Assembly (NCBI GenBank): GCA_014529385.2
Contig: CM043942.1
Span: 32,673,969 to 32,735,968 of the forward strand
Origin: Adiantum capillus-veneris
Taxonomy: Eukaryota; Streptophyta; Polypodiopsida; Polypodiales; Pteridaceae
Direction of reading: 5' to 3'
Length of the DNA: 62,000 nucleotides
Shown here: piece after piece, positions 22,307 to 34,118 of the stretch
How positions within the stretch are numbered: position 1 is the stretch's first letter
Layout of the letters: each line of letters starts with the position of its first letter
Translations under genes and position numbers: made by a program
The notes under the pieces: generated by a model
What the model was told of the DNA's origin: nothing
The model's input: only the letters and a program-made list of their open reading frames with translations
Database searches by the model: none

Positions 22307-22350
22307 GTGAACACGAGGCACAATCGGAGATAAGATTAGTTCCATCCCAG

Positions 22351-23259
22351 ATGAGAGTTGTTCCACAAATGATTGACTCAAAAAGTCTTCAAGAGATGCT
22401 GTCGACACCTGTAACATGCACAATCACACTGTCAAAACTCTTGAGAGTCAGACCACACTTACGGGAAGACATGGGAAAACATTTGGAGAACAAAGGAATA
22501 AAGATTGCTCTTCAAAAAAACCCTACGGTAGAAGAAAACAAACGGGAAGGTCAACCCAAAGCCCAACCTGTGCCCATAAACAAGGTCGGAGATTACTGTG
22601 AAGGTGAGGAAGGTAATACAACCTTACCTGTCGAATATCAGGATATAACGATGATAGCTATCCTAGACAGTGGAGCGAGAGTTGCGATTGCTACAAAGCA
22701 AACCTGGGAGAAATGGGGCCCTCCAGCTCTCAGAAAGACAAGAATGAAACTGCAACTCGCAGATGGGTATGTAGAGAGACCATTGGGAGTCCTGGACCAA
22801 ATAGTTGTAACTTCGTGTGGAATTAACTATGAGCACACATTTACTGTGGTAGATTTCAGAAAAACGACCAACTTTGACATTATTTTGGGGCGACCTTTTA
22901 TGCGTCAACTCAAAATGATACAAGATTGGGGGTACGACCAAATTTACCTAAGGCATGAGGAGCTAATAACAAAAATCAACATGAAGGATCACAGCTATAG
23001 AGACGTTGCAAAAATACTTGTGCAAGAATTTGATTCAACCACAGTGAATGAAAAAGAAATACCTGCATGGTTACAAATGAAAGCACATCTCTGGATGTGT
23101 GGAGCATCTGATTGTGGAGACTTAATCAAAGAGGAATGTGTGTTGGAAAGGTCCGTAGAAGAGGAGGCTTATCTCCCAGAACCTTTCCCTGAACATTTAT
23201 TTGAGCCATTTTGGTGGACTCAAATATTGTCAACCTTGGGTGTATGTGTTACCAAATGA
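22351..23259 (+). pseudogene. Gypsy retroviral-type aspartic protease region
   Basis: The active-site stretch MIAILDSGARVAIATKQTW has the D-S-G triad. FDIILGRPFMRQLKMIQD is the conserved ILGRPFL-type second half. The 303-codon frame is open but is cut off from both Gag and reverse transcriptase by stops. Parts at 23302-23496 and 23544-23762 look like the spacer toward the reverse transcriptase, in mixed frames. Confidence 0.78.
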
Positions 23260-24096
23260 ACGCCCACAAAATTTTGTGACGATGAAAGATACGACCTAGT
23301 AATGTTGCAAATGGCTAGCGTCATCCTTGAGTCAGGATCAGAAAGCGAGGAACAAGAAGAACCACTACATGAGACTGAGTGTAAAAGAATAGTTGATGAG
23401 ATATCTGTATTGGACGATAGGAATAGAACAGAGGAGGAATTCACAGACTCACTAAGCAATGACCTTTCATCACTGGGTGATGAAATCCAAATGTAGAAGG
23501 TGGTGACGAAAGATCAAGTGGATCAGAGACGAATAGGAAGTATATGTGGAGACCGGACAGGTTTTACGAGTTTCCTAACCAAAAACCTATTCGACAAGAG
23601 CGGTATAGATCAAAGAGAACAAGGAAATCAAGAGCGAATAAGCATAAACCCATGCCTCTTGTCAATGACAAAACGGGATATCTAAGGCTTGTAAAAGTTG
23701 ATGATTATCTCAAAACTAAACCATGGAAACAAGAAGAACAAGCGCGAAAAGCAAACGATTGAGACACATAAGGAGGGGGAAACAAGGTTTGGAATGACCA
23801 AAACAGAGAGGAAAACAGAGTACAATAAGCTCAAACAGACCCTCAAAGACATCTGGACAAATGAAATGGAAACAGATGAGGACACGAATTCCGACAAGAT
23901 GGATGTGCCGTCCCATTATAAGAAGTATACCTTACAAGATAGAAAAATCATAGCAACAACCGATGAGGGAATTAAAGGAACCTGGTACATCATACGATGG
24001 TCCTGAAAAAGCAAAACGAATAGATCTAGCAGAGCCAGGAGAAGATCCAAAACCTGCATATATTGCCACGGATCTTACTGAAGAAGAGGAAAAGAT
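23260..24096 (+). pseudogene. Gypsy protease-RT spacer, fragmented
   Basis: Several short frames with Glu/Lys-rich content and repeated stops. The most coherent piece (23544-23762) has VNDKTGYLRLVKVDDYLKTK. It is probably the linker before reverse transcriptase; no catalytic motif is present. Confidence 0.45.
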
Positions 24097-25530
24097 TTGA
24101 TAGCTACTCTTAAACAGTATAGAGATGTGTTTGCATGGTCATACAAAGATCTTAAGGGGGTGGATCCAAGTATCTATCAACACACAATACCCCTTAAGAA
24201 TGACGCCAAACCAAGCAGACAACGTCCTTATACTTACAATGAGAGGTTTGCAAGGAAGATCAAGGAGGAGATACATAAGCTGAAAGAGGCAGAGTTTATT
24301 TCCAAAATTGAGCACACTAACTGGGTTTCACCAATTGTGGTGGTCCCAAAGAAAAATGGAAAGTTGAGAGTATGCGTCAATCTCAAGAAAGTAAACGCTG
24401 CTACAATTCGGGACAACTATCCCCTACCCATTACTGATCATGTAATAGAAAGAGTGGCAGGAAAAGAATCTTACAGTTTCTTAGATGGCTTTTCAGGCTA
24501 CAACCAACTCGCAATAAAGCCAGAGGATCGACACAAGACGGCTTTTGCAACTAAATGGGACATTTTTGCATTCAGGGTAATGACTTTTGGCTTAACGAAT
24601 GCACCAGCCACATTTCAGAGGCTGATGGGTCATGCTTTTAAAGAATATCCAAGACAGTTCTTAGAAATTTACATGGATGACTTGTGCGTTCACTCTCTCG
24701 TAATATTGGAGCACATAGAGCACTTAACCAAAGTGTTCAACAAATGCAGACTGTATCGGATTTGCCTGAATCCGGAGAAATGTGTGTTCATGGTAAGACG
24801 AGGAAAAATATTGGGACATATAGTGTCCAAAAATGGTATTTCCACAAACATGGAGAAGATCAGCGTAATTGTTGATCTACCACGACCAGTAAAGGTAAAG
24901 GAGGTACATGCATTTATGGGCCATTGTGGGTATTATCGCAGATTTATCTACTCATACGCTATAATTGCGAAACCACTTTACGCGTTGATAACTAAATTTG
25001 AGTGGACAGATGAGTGCGAGAAAGCTTTTCAAACTTTGAAGCAAAGATTGATATCCGCTCCAATTTTGAAGGCTCCGGATTGGGAAAAGATATTCCATAT
25101 CCACGTAGATGCATCAGCATATGCTATAGGATGCATACTTGCACAACCTGGAGAAAACAACATGGATTTTCCAATCAGTTACTCCAGTAGACAACTAAAC
25201 AGTGCAGAGAAGAATTACACAACAACTGAAAGGGAGGGTTTGGGTATGATCTATGCTGTGAAAAAGTTTAGACATTACCTACTTTTCAATAAATTTGTAT
25301 TCTTCGTTGATCACCAAGCACTGTTGTACTTGGTAAACAAACCTTGTAGTACGGGGCGGATTGTACGATGGTTCATCATACTGCTTGAGTTTGACTTCAT
25401 GGTTGTAGTAAAAAAAGGAACTACACACCAAAAAGCGGATCATTTATCTAGAATGGTGCATAAAAATCACCTCCTCCTCCTCCTCCTTCATCCTCACAAA
25501 AAGAGTCTATGCCTCCTACGGAAGCAATAG
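24097..25530 (+). pseudogene. Gypsy reverse transcriptase and RNase H
   Basis: A 477-codon open frame. Reverse transcriptase shows NWVSPIVVVPKKNGKLRVCV, YSFLDGFSGYNQLAI (first Asp), FGLTNAPATFQRLM and IYMDDLCVHS (the YMDD box). The connection has VHAFMGHCGYYRRFI. RNase H has HIHVDASAYAIG, TTEREGLGMIYAV and FFVDHQALLYLV, with the expected acidic residues. It ends with HQKADHLSRM, normally followed by integrase, but no HHCC or DDE core appears after it. The frame itself is intact; it is marked broken because the rest of the polyprotein is. Confidence 0.88.
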
Positions 25531-25539
25531 GATACCAAG

Positions 25540-27282
25540 AAGCTTGTCAGGCTATGGCTCATTTCAACTACAGAAAAACCTTGCAAGATCTGCAAACACA
25601 GTTCTGATGCCAACACGTGGTACTAGAAGAAAAGAAAAGGCTGGTACAAGAGGCTCGACACATGCAAAAATCTGGGCAAGAGGAGTTAGAGAGCCTGCGG
25701 GCACAACTAGAGCTCACAACGAAGGAAAGAGACACTGAGTGACAACAGGCTCACTCTCTGATCAGAGATCTGGTGGATGTCAGGACGGAGTTGACATTCA
25801 AGGAAAAGGAATGCCAGGATTTGACAGCAAGGGTAAAGAAAGCAACAAAGCAGCTTGAGTACGAAGGTGCAAGGTTCCAAAGAGTGACAAGCTCATACAA
25901 CACAGTAAAAAGCACGCTTATCAAATTGCTGAAGAACCAGGAACCTGCTGGAGCATTGGTGTCCACATCAGGCAATGCTGCAGCAGAGAACACCCTAGCG
26001 ACGCTGAAAGAAGAGCTAGATCAAGAAAAACTTCAAAGACAGTTGCTCCTCTTGGGAATGATGGCCCAGACGGCGACCAACGAGCAAAAAGTAAAAGAGC
26101 TGGAACAGCAACTTGCACAAGCAAGGGCCGAGTTAGAGACTCAGAAGTAGATTAGTGACACATTGTTGAAAGAAAAAGAAGCATTGAGTCCTCAACCGCA
26201 AATCAGAACAGAGGAAGCCCAAGTGCAACCGCAATTGCTGCCAGCATAAGAAATGCCTGACTTGCCTGAAATATCACACCAAGGAGAACAAGAACAAGGA
26301 TCAACAGAGGAAAATCTGAAGATAAGAGATGAGCTAACTCAGACCATCAAGGAAATGCCAGAGGGACCATCAAAAGATTACATGATATACGAAAAGAAGA
26401 TAATGGAGTCAGCGGCCCTGGCGTTCTTACAGCCAGAAGAGCAGGTGGAGGGGTTTGGCCATGAGTACCTACCTTTTCCCTTGATATGCCACGAAGCAAT
26501 CCTATGGAAGAAAAGATGCGGCCGACCCTACCACGAAACAAAGATGGGGGTTACGAAGGTGTAGCATTGACAGCTGAAGAAGCACAGGTACTCATAGATG
26601 ACCACCCAAAGTGGAGGCAGAAGTGGTTGGACAAGCGGCCACAGGATCTAACCAACTACCACAATGCTCCTCAACACATTCAAATAGATCCTACTTTATT
26701 CCCAGTCCCTAGAAGACGCACATGGAAGGAGTTTGCCACATGGAAAGGCTCAAGGCAGCAAAAGCTGAACTACCTAGTCCTGACGGGGCAAAACCCTCCT
26801 ACAGTAGCATATGTAGTGAACACTCTCAATTCAACCATCACTTTGCTGCGGGATGTCCCCAACGTAGCTTGTCAGATATCGGTAAAGATAGCCCGTATGA
26901 TCGTCACCTGCATCCAGGTGTTCAAAGACACTGAAGGCGACGATCATCCGTGGAACCTGTTCCTGGAAGGGCATAGAGGGATCTGCTAGAATCTCCGCCG
27001 CCACGACATATTTTGATGGCAATGTACTCAAGACTAATGTACCTGCCTTCACATTACTTGCAGACGTTTGAAGAGGCCTTCATCACAAGTTTCTTCGAAA
27101 TCGACTCAAAGATCTTTCATCCTATGGCGAAGGACCTCAAGGGACGGTACATAGCATACCAGCACACATTAAGTGAAAACCCTTTCAGACAGCATCAAGA
27201 ACCCCTGGAGGTTGTACTCCGCACGCGAAGCTTTTCAACAACTCTTGCCTCCTTGGAGCCCCATCAACGGCCAAAGCTTTGA
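25540..27282 (+). pseudogene. Coiled-coil ORF in place of integrase, decayed
   Basis: Between RNase H and the polypurine tract lies coding-like sequence with several stops. The first part (about 25540-26150) is a heptad-rich coiled coil, for example ELTFKEKECQDLTARVKKAT and ELEQQLAQARAELETQK. The second (26253-27282) is globular, with LTAEEAQVLIDDHPKWRQKW and a final FEEAFITSFFEIDSKIFHP. I recognise no integrase motif and no known domain. Some gypsy lineages carry an extra 3' ORF, but usually after an integrase. Here it directly follows RNase H. Confidence 0.55.
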
Positions 27283-27308
27283 ACATGCACGAGGACGTGC
27301 AAGGATAA

Positions 27309-27320
27309 GGAAGGGGGGAG
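27309..27320 (+). other. Gypsy polypurine tract
   Basis: The purine run AAGGAAGGGGGGAG ends immediately before the TGTTTGGCGG start of the 3' LTR, as expected for the plus-strand primer. Confidence 0.85.
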
Positions 27321-27963
27321 TGTTTGGCGGGGGACGAAGCTGCGGTTCTTAGAGAAGGAGTCACATTTTAGTGGGAAACCCTTGTAAAATTCTTTTGTAA
27401 GAGAGCATCTCTAAGCCGAGAACTTGTAAAAGAATTTATGTATTTTCTGGGAGCAATTGTATAGTGGAGATCCAGTTAGAAGTTTATGACTTTTTGGCTG
27501 GACAAGCCATTTGTAAAGACCTAAACTATAAAGGTCAGTTTTGTAAGATTGAACATTATCTTCTTTTATGAGAAGTTTAAGAAGACAGCGTACGTTTGAG
27601 AGCTCTATCTTGCTCCAACTTGTAATCTTCACTACTGTGGCTACGATAATCCGAATTCAGATTTGTTTATTGCATTGTGTTCCTCTTACTTTGCTTTTCC
27701 ATTCAAGTGTAATCATTGAAGATTCGGTGTAGGTGTTCAACTACGAGTTTGAGACCTTAAATCCCTATTTTGAGTGCTTATATGCATATTTTATGTTATT
27801 TTGACCCTAGGAGAGGCTTTAGGGACCCTAAAACGACCCTTTAGGATCACCTGTTCACTGTTTTTGTTAACTTTGGTTTGAACTATCGTGATCTTTGTAC
27901 CTCTCCAGAATGATATGACAGTGATATGATAGATTCTAAATAGTCTCTTGTAGCTCCCCTTCA
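27321..27963 (+). repeat. Gypsy 3' LTR, first part
   Basis: Matches 2592-3113 and then 16792-16915. It is interrupted after 27963 by the inverted-repeat element and resumes at 33676. Confidence 0.92.
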
Positions 27964-30900
27964 CATTAGGAAACATATGAACCCTCTAGGGGCCCTTTGG
28001 GATTAAGGTTAATTAGAGGCCAGCCAATAGGAAGAGGGTGGTGGACACACTCTATACCCTCAAAAAAGTAGGGGGACAAGGTAGCCTTACACCTCTTAAT
28101 GGTCTCTTACGTAGTGAGAAGGTAAGGGAGGTGGCTAGGGGAAAGGGAGGGGGGGGGGGGCGGGGGGGGGAGGGGGTCCCTCGTCGATAAAGCACACGGG
28201 GTGCACTCGAGGGATCAATGGCCTGAGTGCATCCCACCGTTGGATCTCAGCTGGCTGGAAAAAAAAAAGCGCGTCGCCTATCCCACTCCCGCCTCGAGCT
28301 CGCGACCCCTTTCCACCCACTCGCAGACCTCAACCATCCCGCCTAACGCGCCTCCATGCAGGCAATTCGCCTTTATGTATATAAGAACCTACCCCCTCTA
28401 GGCACGTCAATCCAAGGGAGCTCCCTGCCCTGCCGATCGCGCTCGTCGCCGTCGATCCCTCGAGTGACACCCCGTGTCACTTATAAACGAGGGGGGAGGG
28501 GGGGGACCACTTTGACCTTTTTTCCCCCACTTTTTGGCCCGGATTTAAAAATACAATGAAAATTTCAAATTTTCAAAAAAATTCAAATTTCAAGTTTTCT
28601 CTCCTTAAAAGGTCCCCTAACGTTTTCATGGTCAAAAAAGTATTTTTGACCTCCAAAAGTCAAAAACGTGCACTAAAAATTTCCAAAAAATTAAAATTTT
28701 CCAAAAAAATTCAAAACATCATTTTCCACCCTCCAAAGTCTTTCTAAATCTATTCTATAGCTAAAAGTGATTTTCTCTCTCTACAAATCATTTTCCAAGC
28801 TCTTCATGGCTGCAAAAACCACATGCACCCCCCCTATAGTCCAACATTATCTCTCTACTAGCTTTCTCCCATCTCCATTGTAGCACCAAGCAAGCTTCTC
28901 CCCCATCTCTTCCCCTTGCCCACCACATAGTTCCACACCAAGCTAGCTCCTCTCCCTTCTCTCACCTTCATTACAGCATGAAACAAGATTCTCCTCCTTC
29001 TACTTTCATTCACTCGCACTACATGGAAACCTCTACTCCCGAAGGTGGAAAAAGCATCAACTCACATGACTTGCATACCACAAGAACAGGAGGTGTGAAC
29101 AGTGCATGGGCATTGCAAGGATTCATCTCCAACATAAAGATAGAATGGTGAGAAAACTACCCTTGTAGCTTACATTCAGAGCTTAAGATCATCTCCATCT
29201 TTAATTTTATCATGCGGGAGGAAATTAACCTCTTTATGGCTTTCAATGTTTAGGCTTCACACCTCATAACATTGGGTGGTGCTATTTTGTTGATGGCTTT
29301 GGTGCACCATCTATAGTTTTGTAGCATGTGATTGAGTCTCACAATGTAAGTAAGTTGTGTTATCTATGGAGAGTCATCAAAGATTTTTTTTATAATTTAT
29401 TCTTTGTATAGTTGTCATTAGATTATTAGAATGATATCATTTTGTACTTTATAACTTTGTGCTCACATAATCTGTTGTTTACTTACAGAGTCAACTTGTT
29501 TTGAGAGGACATGAGCAAGCAACCATGTGCAGAGATGGAAATCACCCTATTTTTGTTCCGTGAGGAACCTTTCACTACCGTGTTAAAAGATTTTGATAAG
29601 AATGGTAGGATTTTTGTAGAATCTTGAACCAATAGGTACTCTCTAGGATCTCTTAGAAAAGCCATCCCTATAGTACTACTATCTTCCCTAGTGTCATACA
29701 CACACAAATACTCGTGTATATGAATCTCTAGATGAGAAAGACAAATACTTGGAAGAGAAGCCTAACAGCAACAACATTGTTTCCATTTGTAATTATTTTT
29801 ATGAGGCTGGATTCCTCTATAAATGCAATATAAATATTTCTTTTTGTTAAATGATGTCGCATTGAGTGAGAGTATTTTATTTAGATTACTGGAGTTTCAT
29901 ACAGATTTGAGAAATATTGTTGATTGTTTTGGATATTCTGATTTGCCTATAAGGTGTTTGAAGTTTCAAGTCTTAATCATTCCACCATGAAGAAATTCAT
30001 GCAATATTTTGATTTCAGTTTAATCACTAATGGTTAATCTTATTAAGTGGATCATAACCTTTGTCAAGATGTCCTCATTTGGGGATGTTGAATATATATC
30101 AATAGCAACATTTCAAAAGTTGAGAAAGCTAAATTCTTGCTTTCCAAAATGTTATTGTTTCCATACTATGCCTATGCCAAGCTTGACTTAGAAAAATGAC
30201 AACTTGAGATGGAGGTGTAGATATATAGGGGTGACTTATTATTGATTCTTGTTTCATCATATATATTATAAAGCCTTTGAGTTTCCACCTTTTTGAGTAG
30301 TGTTGACAAGTTTTTGGTATCAAACCTTCTTAAATATCCCTATTCATTCGCTATTGGTAGCTATTTATTTGGTATTGCTAAAGATCATACCAATAGCTAT
30401 CACCTTGTGAACTTAATTGTTGAATTGCGGATTTGATTTTTACTATGTAGCTCATTTGGATAGAGAAAGTGTAAACATAAATTATAGATACATGCATTTT
30501 TAACATAGAAGATATGTATCACTCGAACCTATATAACTGCTAATCAAGAAACCTTTGGTCGGATACTATAACAATAGGGGTCACATGTGGTTTTAAATAC
30601 CAAAGAAATGGCTTAACCAAAACATTCCCAAGAACACGAGGTGAACACAAGGAAGTAAAAATTGGCTCCTTGTTTGGTTGATTTCTAGTGCTAAATGTTC
30701 TGATTGCACATAATTTGTGAGGCCTTTGACCTTGGGAGTTCACTAAAGTATATGTAGCATAGCACATGTGTTCAACAGAAGGGAATTTATATTCTTGTAA
30801 AGTTATAGAAACATGTGTAGGTAAGGCCTATAAGGGCTACTTTCAATCCATTGTGGTGAACGCACATGATATAGGAAAATTTGACATAGTGAATACTCCG

Positions 30901-33073
30901 AACATCAAACACTACAACTCTATCTCATGGCCATACATTAAAACAAAGCCCCTATTTGTCATTTTGAAACCCCAGGGACCCTCAACAAGAGGGACCACAA
31001 TGGCGCATAGAATGCCCATCCACGCACAAATAGGGACCAAGATATTTCCAAGAACAGGGGATGGACACAAGGAAGTAAAAAATGGTTGATAAGCATGATA
31101 CAAGGTTTAGGTATCTTCCATTTGGGGGGGGGGAAGGGGTGGGGGGGGGGAGTTTGCTATGAATACATTAATTTGCCCAATTCTATCTCATGGCTATGCA
31201 TCAAAAAAAGCCTATACTTGTCATTTTAGGGCCCCAGGGACCCTCAACATGAGGGGCCACAAGGGCGCGCAAATCGGCCATTTACGCGTCCTTGTGACCC
31301 CTCATGTTGAGGGTCCCTGGGGCCCTAAAATGACAAGTACAAGATTTTTTTTAATGCATGGTCAATTGGCTCCGAATCTATCTGGGCTTGTCTCACATAA
31401 ATTTGTTCATCTCGTCGCACTCTTCGACCATCGTGTGATGCAAAAAAATCATATCCTACTCGGATTTTCCAAAAATCAACGTGCAATTGGCAATTTCTTT
31501 AAAAATGATGTAAACAAACATTTCTTACTTTTTCCTTAATCTACCGGCTTGAACGGGCATTAAAACCATGGAATCTGAAAATACTCAGAGAACCAATGTT
31601 TTTTATTGTGCTAAGGACTGCATTTCCTACATACAAAACTTTATCAAAATCTCACCCTAACACCTTCAAAAGTGGCTTCCAAGGAGTGCCCTCGATCAAA
31701 AATTGAAACTGAAGGAAAACAATCAGAATGAACTTCTAGACTGTGTACAAACTTTAAAATAACCAAAATTTCCTTTAAAAAAACGTTATTGCTAAAAGTT
31801 TGAAAATAGACCACCCTTGGACTTCCCACAATGATAGAAATCAAAAGGTTCAAGGAGAGGTCTGGTGTCACAAGTGCATGGTAGGAATCTAATCGAGACT
31901 TATTCCGTCAAGATCTCTTATACTTTATTATGTCTTCTCATGTACAATCTTACCAAACAAAAACAAACTTACACTTTAAATGACTACAAATTTTATTTAA
32001 CTTATCAAACAATCTAAAATATGGTAGACCTAGAGTGCTCTTACACATCAACAAACAAAAAAGTCCAAATTTCTTCTCATTAACTTTGATAAACATACAT
32101 CTGTGAACACTTTCCAAGGAGTAGTGCGGTCATAGTTCTTACATCCATTCCATGACATGGTATGCTCCTGGGGTGACCTATCACATAAAAATATCTTTGG
32201 TAGGAGTGCCCTCATGTTAGGAAAGAGTGTGTTGTTGCTGATGAAAAGTTTTTTCATTGTCCTACTAGGGATCTCTTCATGTCAGCATAATGATTTTTGG
32301 TGTAGTGGGAGCCACATTGCCGTTGAGGAGAGCTTTGTGCCACCGTAAAAGCTTCATGTTATGCCAGTTCCTTGAGCCATTCTTGCAAACAACGCCACTC
32401 AACTAGCATAGCAAGAGGTCACCTTGTAACAAAAGCATGTATGAATTCAACATTTGCAAGCTATATAATGAAGACACTTGTTAAGTATATGTTGTACAAA
32501 TTTGCAAGTATTTCTATCTAGCTGGGAATAAACAATACAAAAATATACATTAGGATGTTACTACCACCCCTAATAAGCATGGATTTTGAAGCACCTACCT
32601 GCAAGATGTAACAAAGAAGACTGTTTTAGAGGAAAATTGGTGACACTTGGCCTCTCTAACCTGCAGCCTTTCACTATTTGTGCATAAAAGCAACCTTTGT
32701 GCCAAGAACTACAAAACAAGTAGAGGCAACACCTTAGACTTCAAAGTTTATGATAAGAAGAACACAATCAAAAGTAAGAAGTATATTGTTACCTTCCATA
32801 AAGGGGTGTTTTATTCAAATATGTGATGGTATTGGCAAGATATTGAAGAATCGTCAACATTCATCTCACCGATGGTACAACGTTCCTGGGATGACCTCTG
32901 CTCACCCTCACGTGCGGCCTTCGGTGCAAACGTTGCAAACAAGCAAATATGTATGCATACGATTTGTGATTTCCTTGAGCACCATGGTAGCTGTTGCATG
33001 AGGAAGCAAAGAATGAAAAGAGAGAGGGGGGAGGGAGAGAGAGGAACATGGGAGAAGACAAGGGGGTAGTGGG

Positions 33074-33105
<32 letters not shown>

Positions 33106-33675
33106 GAAGGAGGAGAGAAGGGGGCAGGGAGGGAGAGGGAGAAACATGGGAGGAGAGAAGGGGACAGTGGGGGAGAGGGAGAGAGGGGAGGAGGAGGAGA
33201 GAAGGGCCAGGGAGCGAGAGGAGAGGGAGAAAGGAGGGAGGAGGAAGAGAGAAGAAAGGTTTTTTTTTTTTGGGGGGAGTTTTTTTTTTGAAAATTTGGA
33301 CTTTTAGTGCTTGTAGGTTTAAAAAAGTGTCAAAAAATACTTTTTTGATATGGATATATGTTGGGGGGGAGTTTTAAGTCAAAAATAAGTAAAAATAACT
33401 TTTTTTTTTTAAAGTCAAATTTTGGCTCTTAGTGATCCACGTTTTTTATGATGTGGCCACACCTCTTTACTCCCTTCAATTTCAAAAAGCTAGAGAGAGA
33501 AGGTGACCTCCTAAGTCCACATCCTACATGTGTCTAAAAAAAAGGCTAGAAAAGGCTACTCAAAACTAGCTTCTTGAATGCCCTTGTCCCCTTAACCCTA
33601 CACACCATTAGCCTTAATCCCTAAAAAATTAAGATTCCTTACAAGGCCCATGCAAGGTTCATATTTCTCCTAATG
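27964..33675. mobile_element. 5.7-kb inverted-repeat element in the gypsy 3' LTR, no transposase seen
   Basis: Ends are CATTAGGAAACATATGAACC and, at the right, the near-complement (18 of 20 bases). Weaker inverted similarity extends about 70 bases inward (GGATTAAGG.TAAT on both). The uninterrupted LTR copy at 16900-16925 gives the empty site, which differs by only about one base of duplication. The interior has G runs near 28140, TCAAAAAAGTATTTTTGAC-like sequence at 28630 that recurs inverted near 33350, a foldback at 31190 and an AG-rich tract at 33000-33250. No frame resembles a transposase, so it is probably non-autonomous. The CATTAGG ends are shared with the 8.1-kb transposon. Confidence 0.7.
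31190..31361. repeat. Foldback with about 75-bp near-perfect arms
   Basis: The arm 31194-31269 includes GGGCCCCAGGGACCCTCAAC and pairs with 31283-31361, leaving a loop of about 15 bases. A diverged single arm lies at 30950-31010 (CCCAGGGACCCTCAACAAGA), and related text with GGAAGTAAAAA occurs near 30640 and 31075. It looks like a small foldback insertion. Confidence 0.8.
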
Positions 33676-33941
33676 AAGTTTCGTGCGAATCCGACATGAT
33701 TTGCATGGTAAACGGGTGTGATGACTGTAGAGCTTTGTAGAAGGACATAGGCAGATTGCTTGGCCTTAGTGCGTATGATTTGCTTGCAGAGTTAGTAGTT
33801 GTATCTCATCGAGTTCACTTCATTAGGAATGACACCCTAGTGAGTTTCCATGCCTCATCCTGGTCGCTTCCCTTGTATTGATATTTTATGTTGATGCGTG
33901 AGAGCTATGCTATGGACGTCCATCGTGGCGACCCGCAAACA
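33676..33941 (+). repeat. Gypsy 3' LTR, second part
   Basis: AAGTTTCGTGCGAATCC onward matches 16915-17177 closely, ending CGCAAACA. Confidence 0.92.
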
Positions 33942-33942
33942 T

Positions 33943-33960
33943 TGGCGTCGCTGCCTAGGA
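33943..33960 (+). other. Primer-site-like copy after the 3' LTR
   Basis: TGGCGTCGCTGCCTAGGA resembles the primer site at 17179-17196 and lies at the same one-base distance from the LTR end. It is followed at once by CTGTATG, the repeat that also precedes the 5' LTR. It is therefore inside the inserted DNA, not a second element. Confidence 0.65.
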
Positions 33961-34118
33961 CTGTATGCGTCACTATTTAGAGACGCATATAGCAACGCTA
34001 ATAGAGACGGTCATAGCGACGTTCCCGTGGCAACGCTTGTAGCGACGCCGGGGGGTTAAAAAACCCATTGTATTTTTGTCGCTATAGCCGTTACAAGTGC
34101 ACATAACCTCTTGTAGTG

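Larger units (their letters stand above)
2592..33960 (+). mobile_element. Ty3/gypsy LTR retrotransposon with both LTRs split by later insertions
   Basis: The LTRs start TGTTTGGCGG at 2592 and at 27321. The 5' LTR is 2592-3113 plus 16792-17177 (908 bp). The 3' LTR is 27321-27963 plus 33676-33941 (909 bp). The internal region has a tRNA-Asp type primer site, gag with zinc knuckles, protease, reverse transcriptase and RNase H on the plus strand, a coiled-coil frame and a polypurine tract (27309-27320). I find no integrase. Without the two nested elements it is about 12 kb. Seven-base repeats (CTGTATG) directly abut 2592 and 33960. Stops and frameshifts in every gene show it is inactive. Confidence 0.88.
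1..34118 (+). mobile_element. CACTA (En/Spm) DNA transposon, right part, interrupted by a gypsy element
   Basis: The left end lies outside the window. The parts seen are 1-2591, which hold transposase remains on the plus strand, and 33961-34118, the right end. The right end reads CCTCTTGTAGTG, the reverse complement of the CACTACAAGAGG type of terminus known for CACTA elements. Just inside it (33968-34090), and again before the gypsy insertion (2530-2580), are short subterminal repeats of the form GTCGCTATAG or TAGCGACG, also typical of the superfamily. The two parts are separated by a gypsy element flanked on both sides by CTGTATG. The left terminus and the 3-bp duplication cannot be checked here. 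Confidence 0.72.

Noticed and set aside
32994-33377. Gly/Arg/Glu-rich protein
   Set aside because: Produced by an AG-rich low-complexity tract; no other coding evidence.
33968-34118. Separate small MITE
   Set aside because: The same short words occur before the gypsy insertion at 2530-2580, so this is the CACTA subterminal region.
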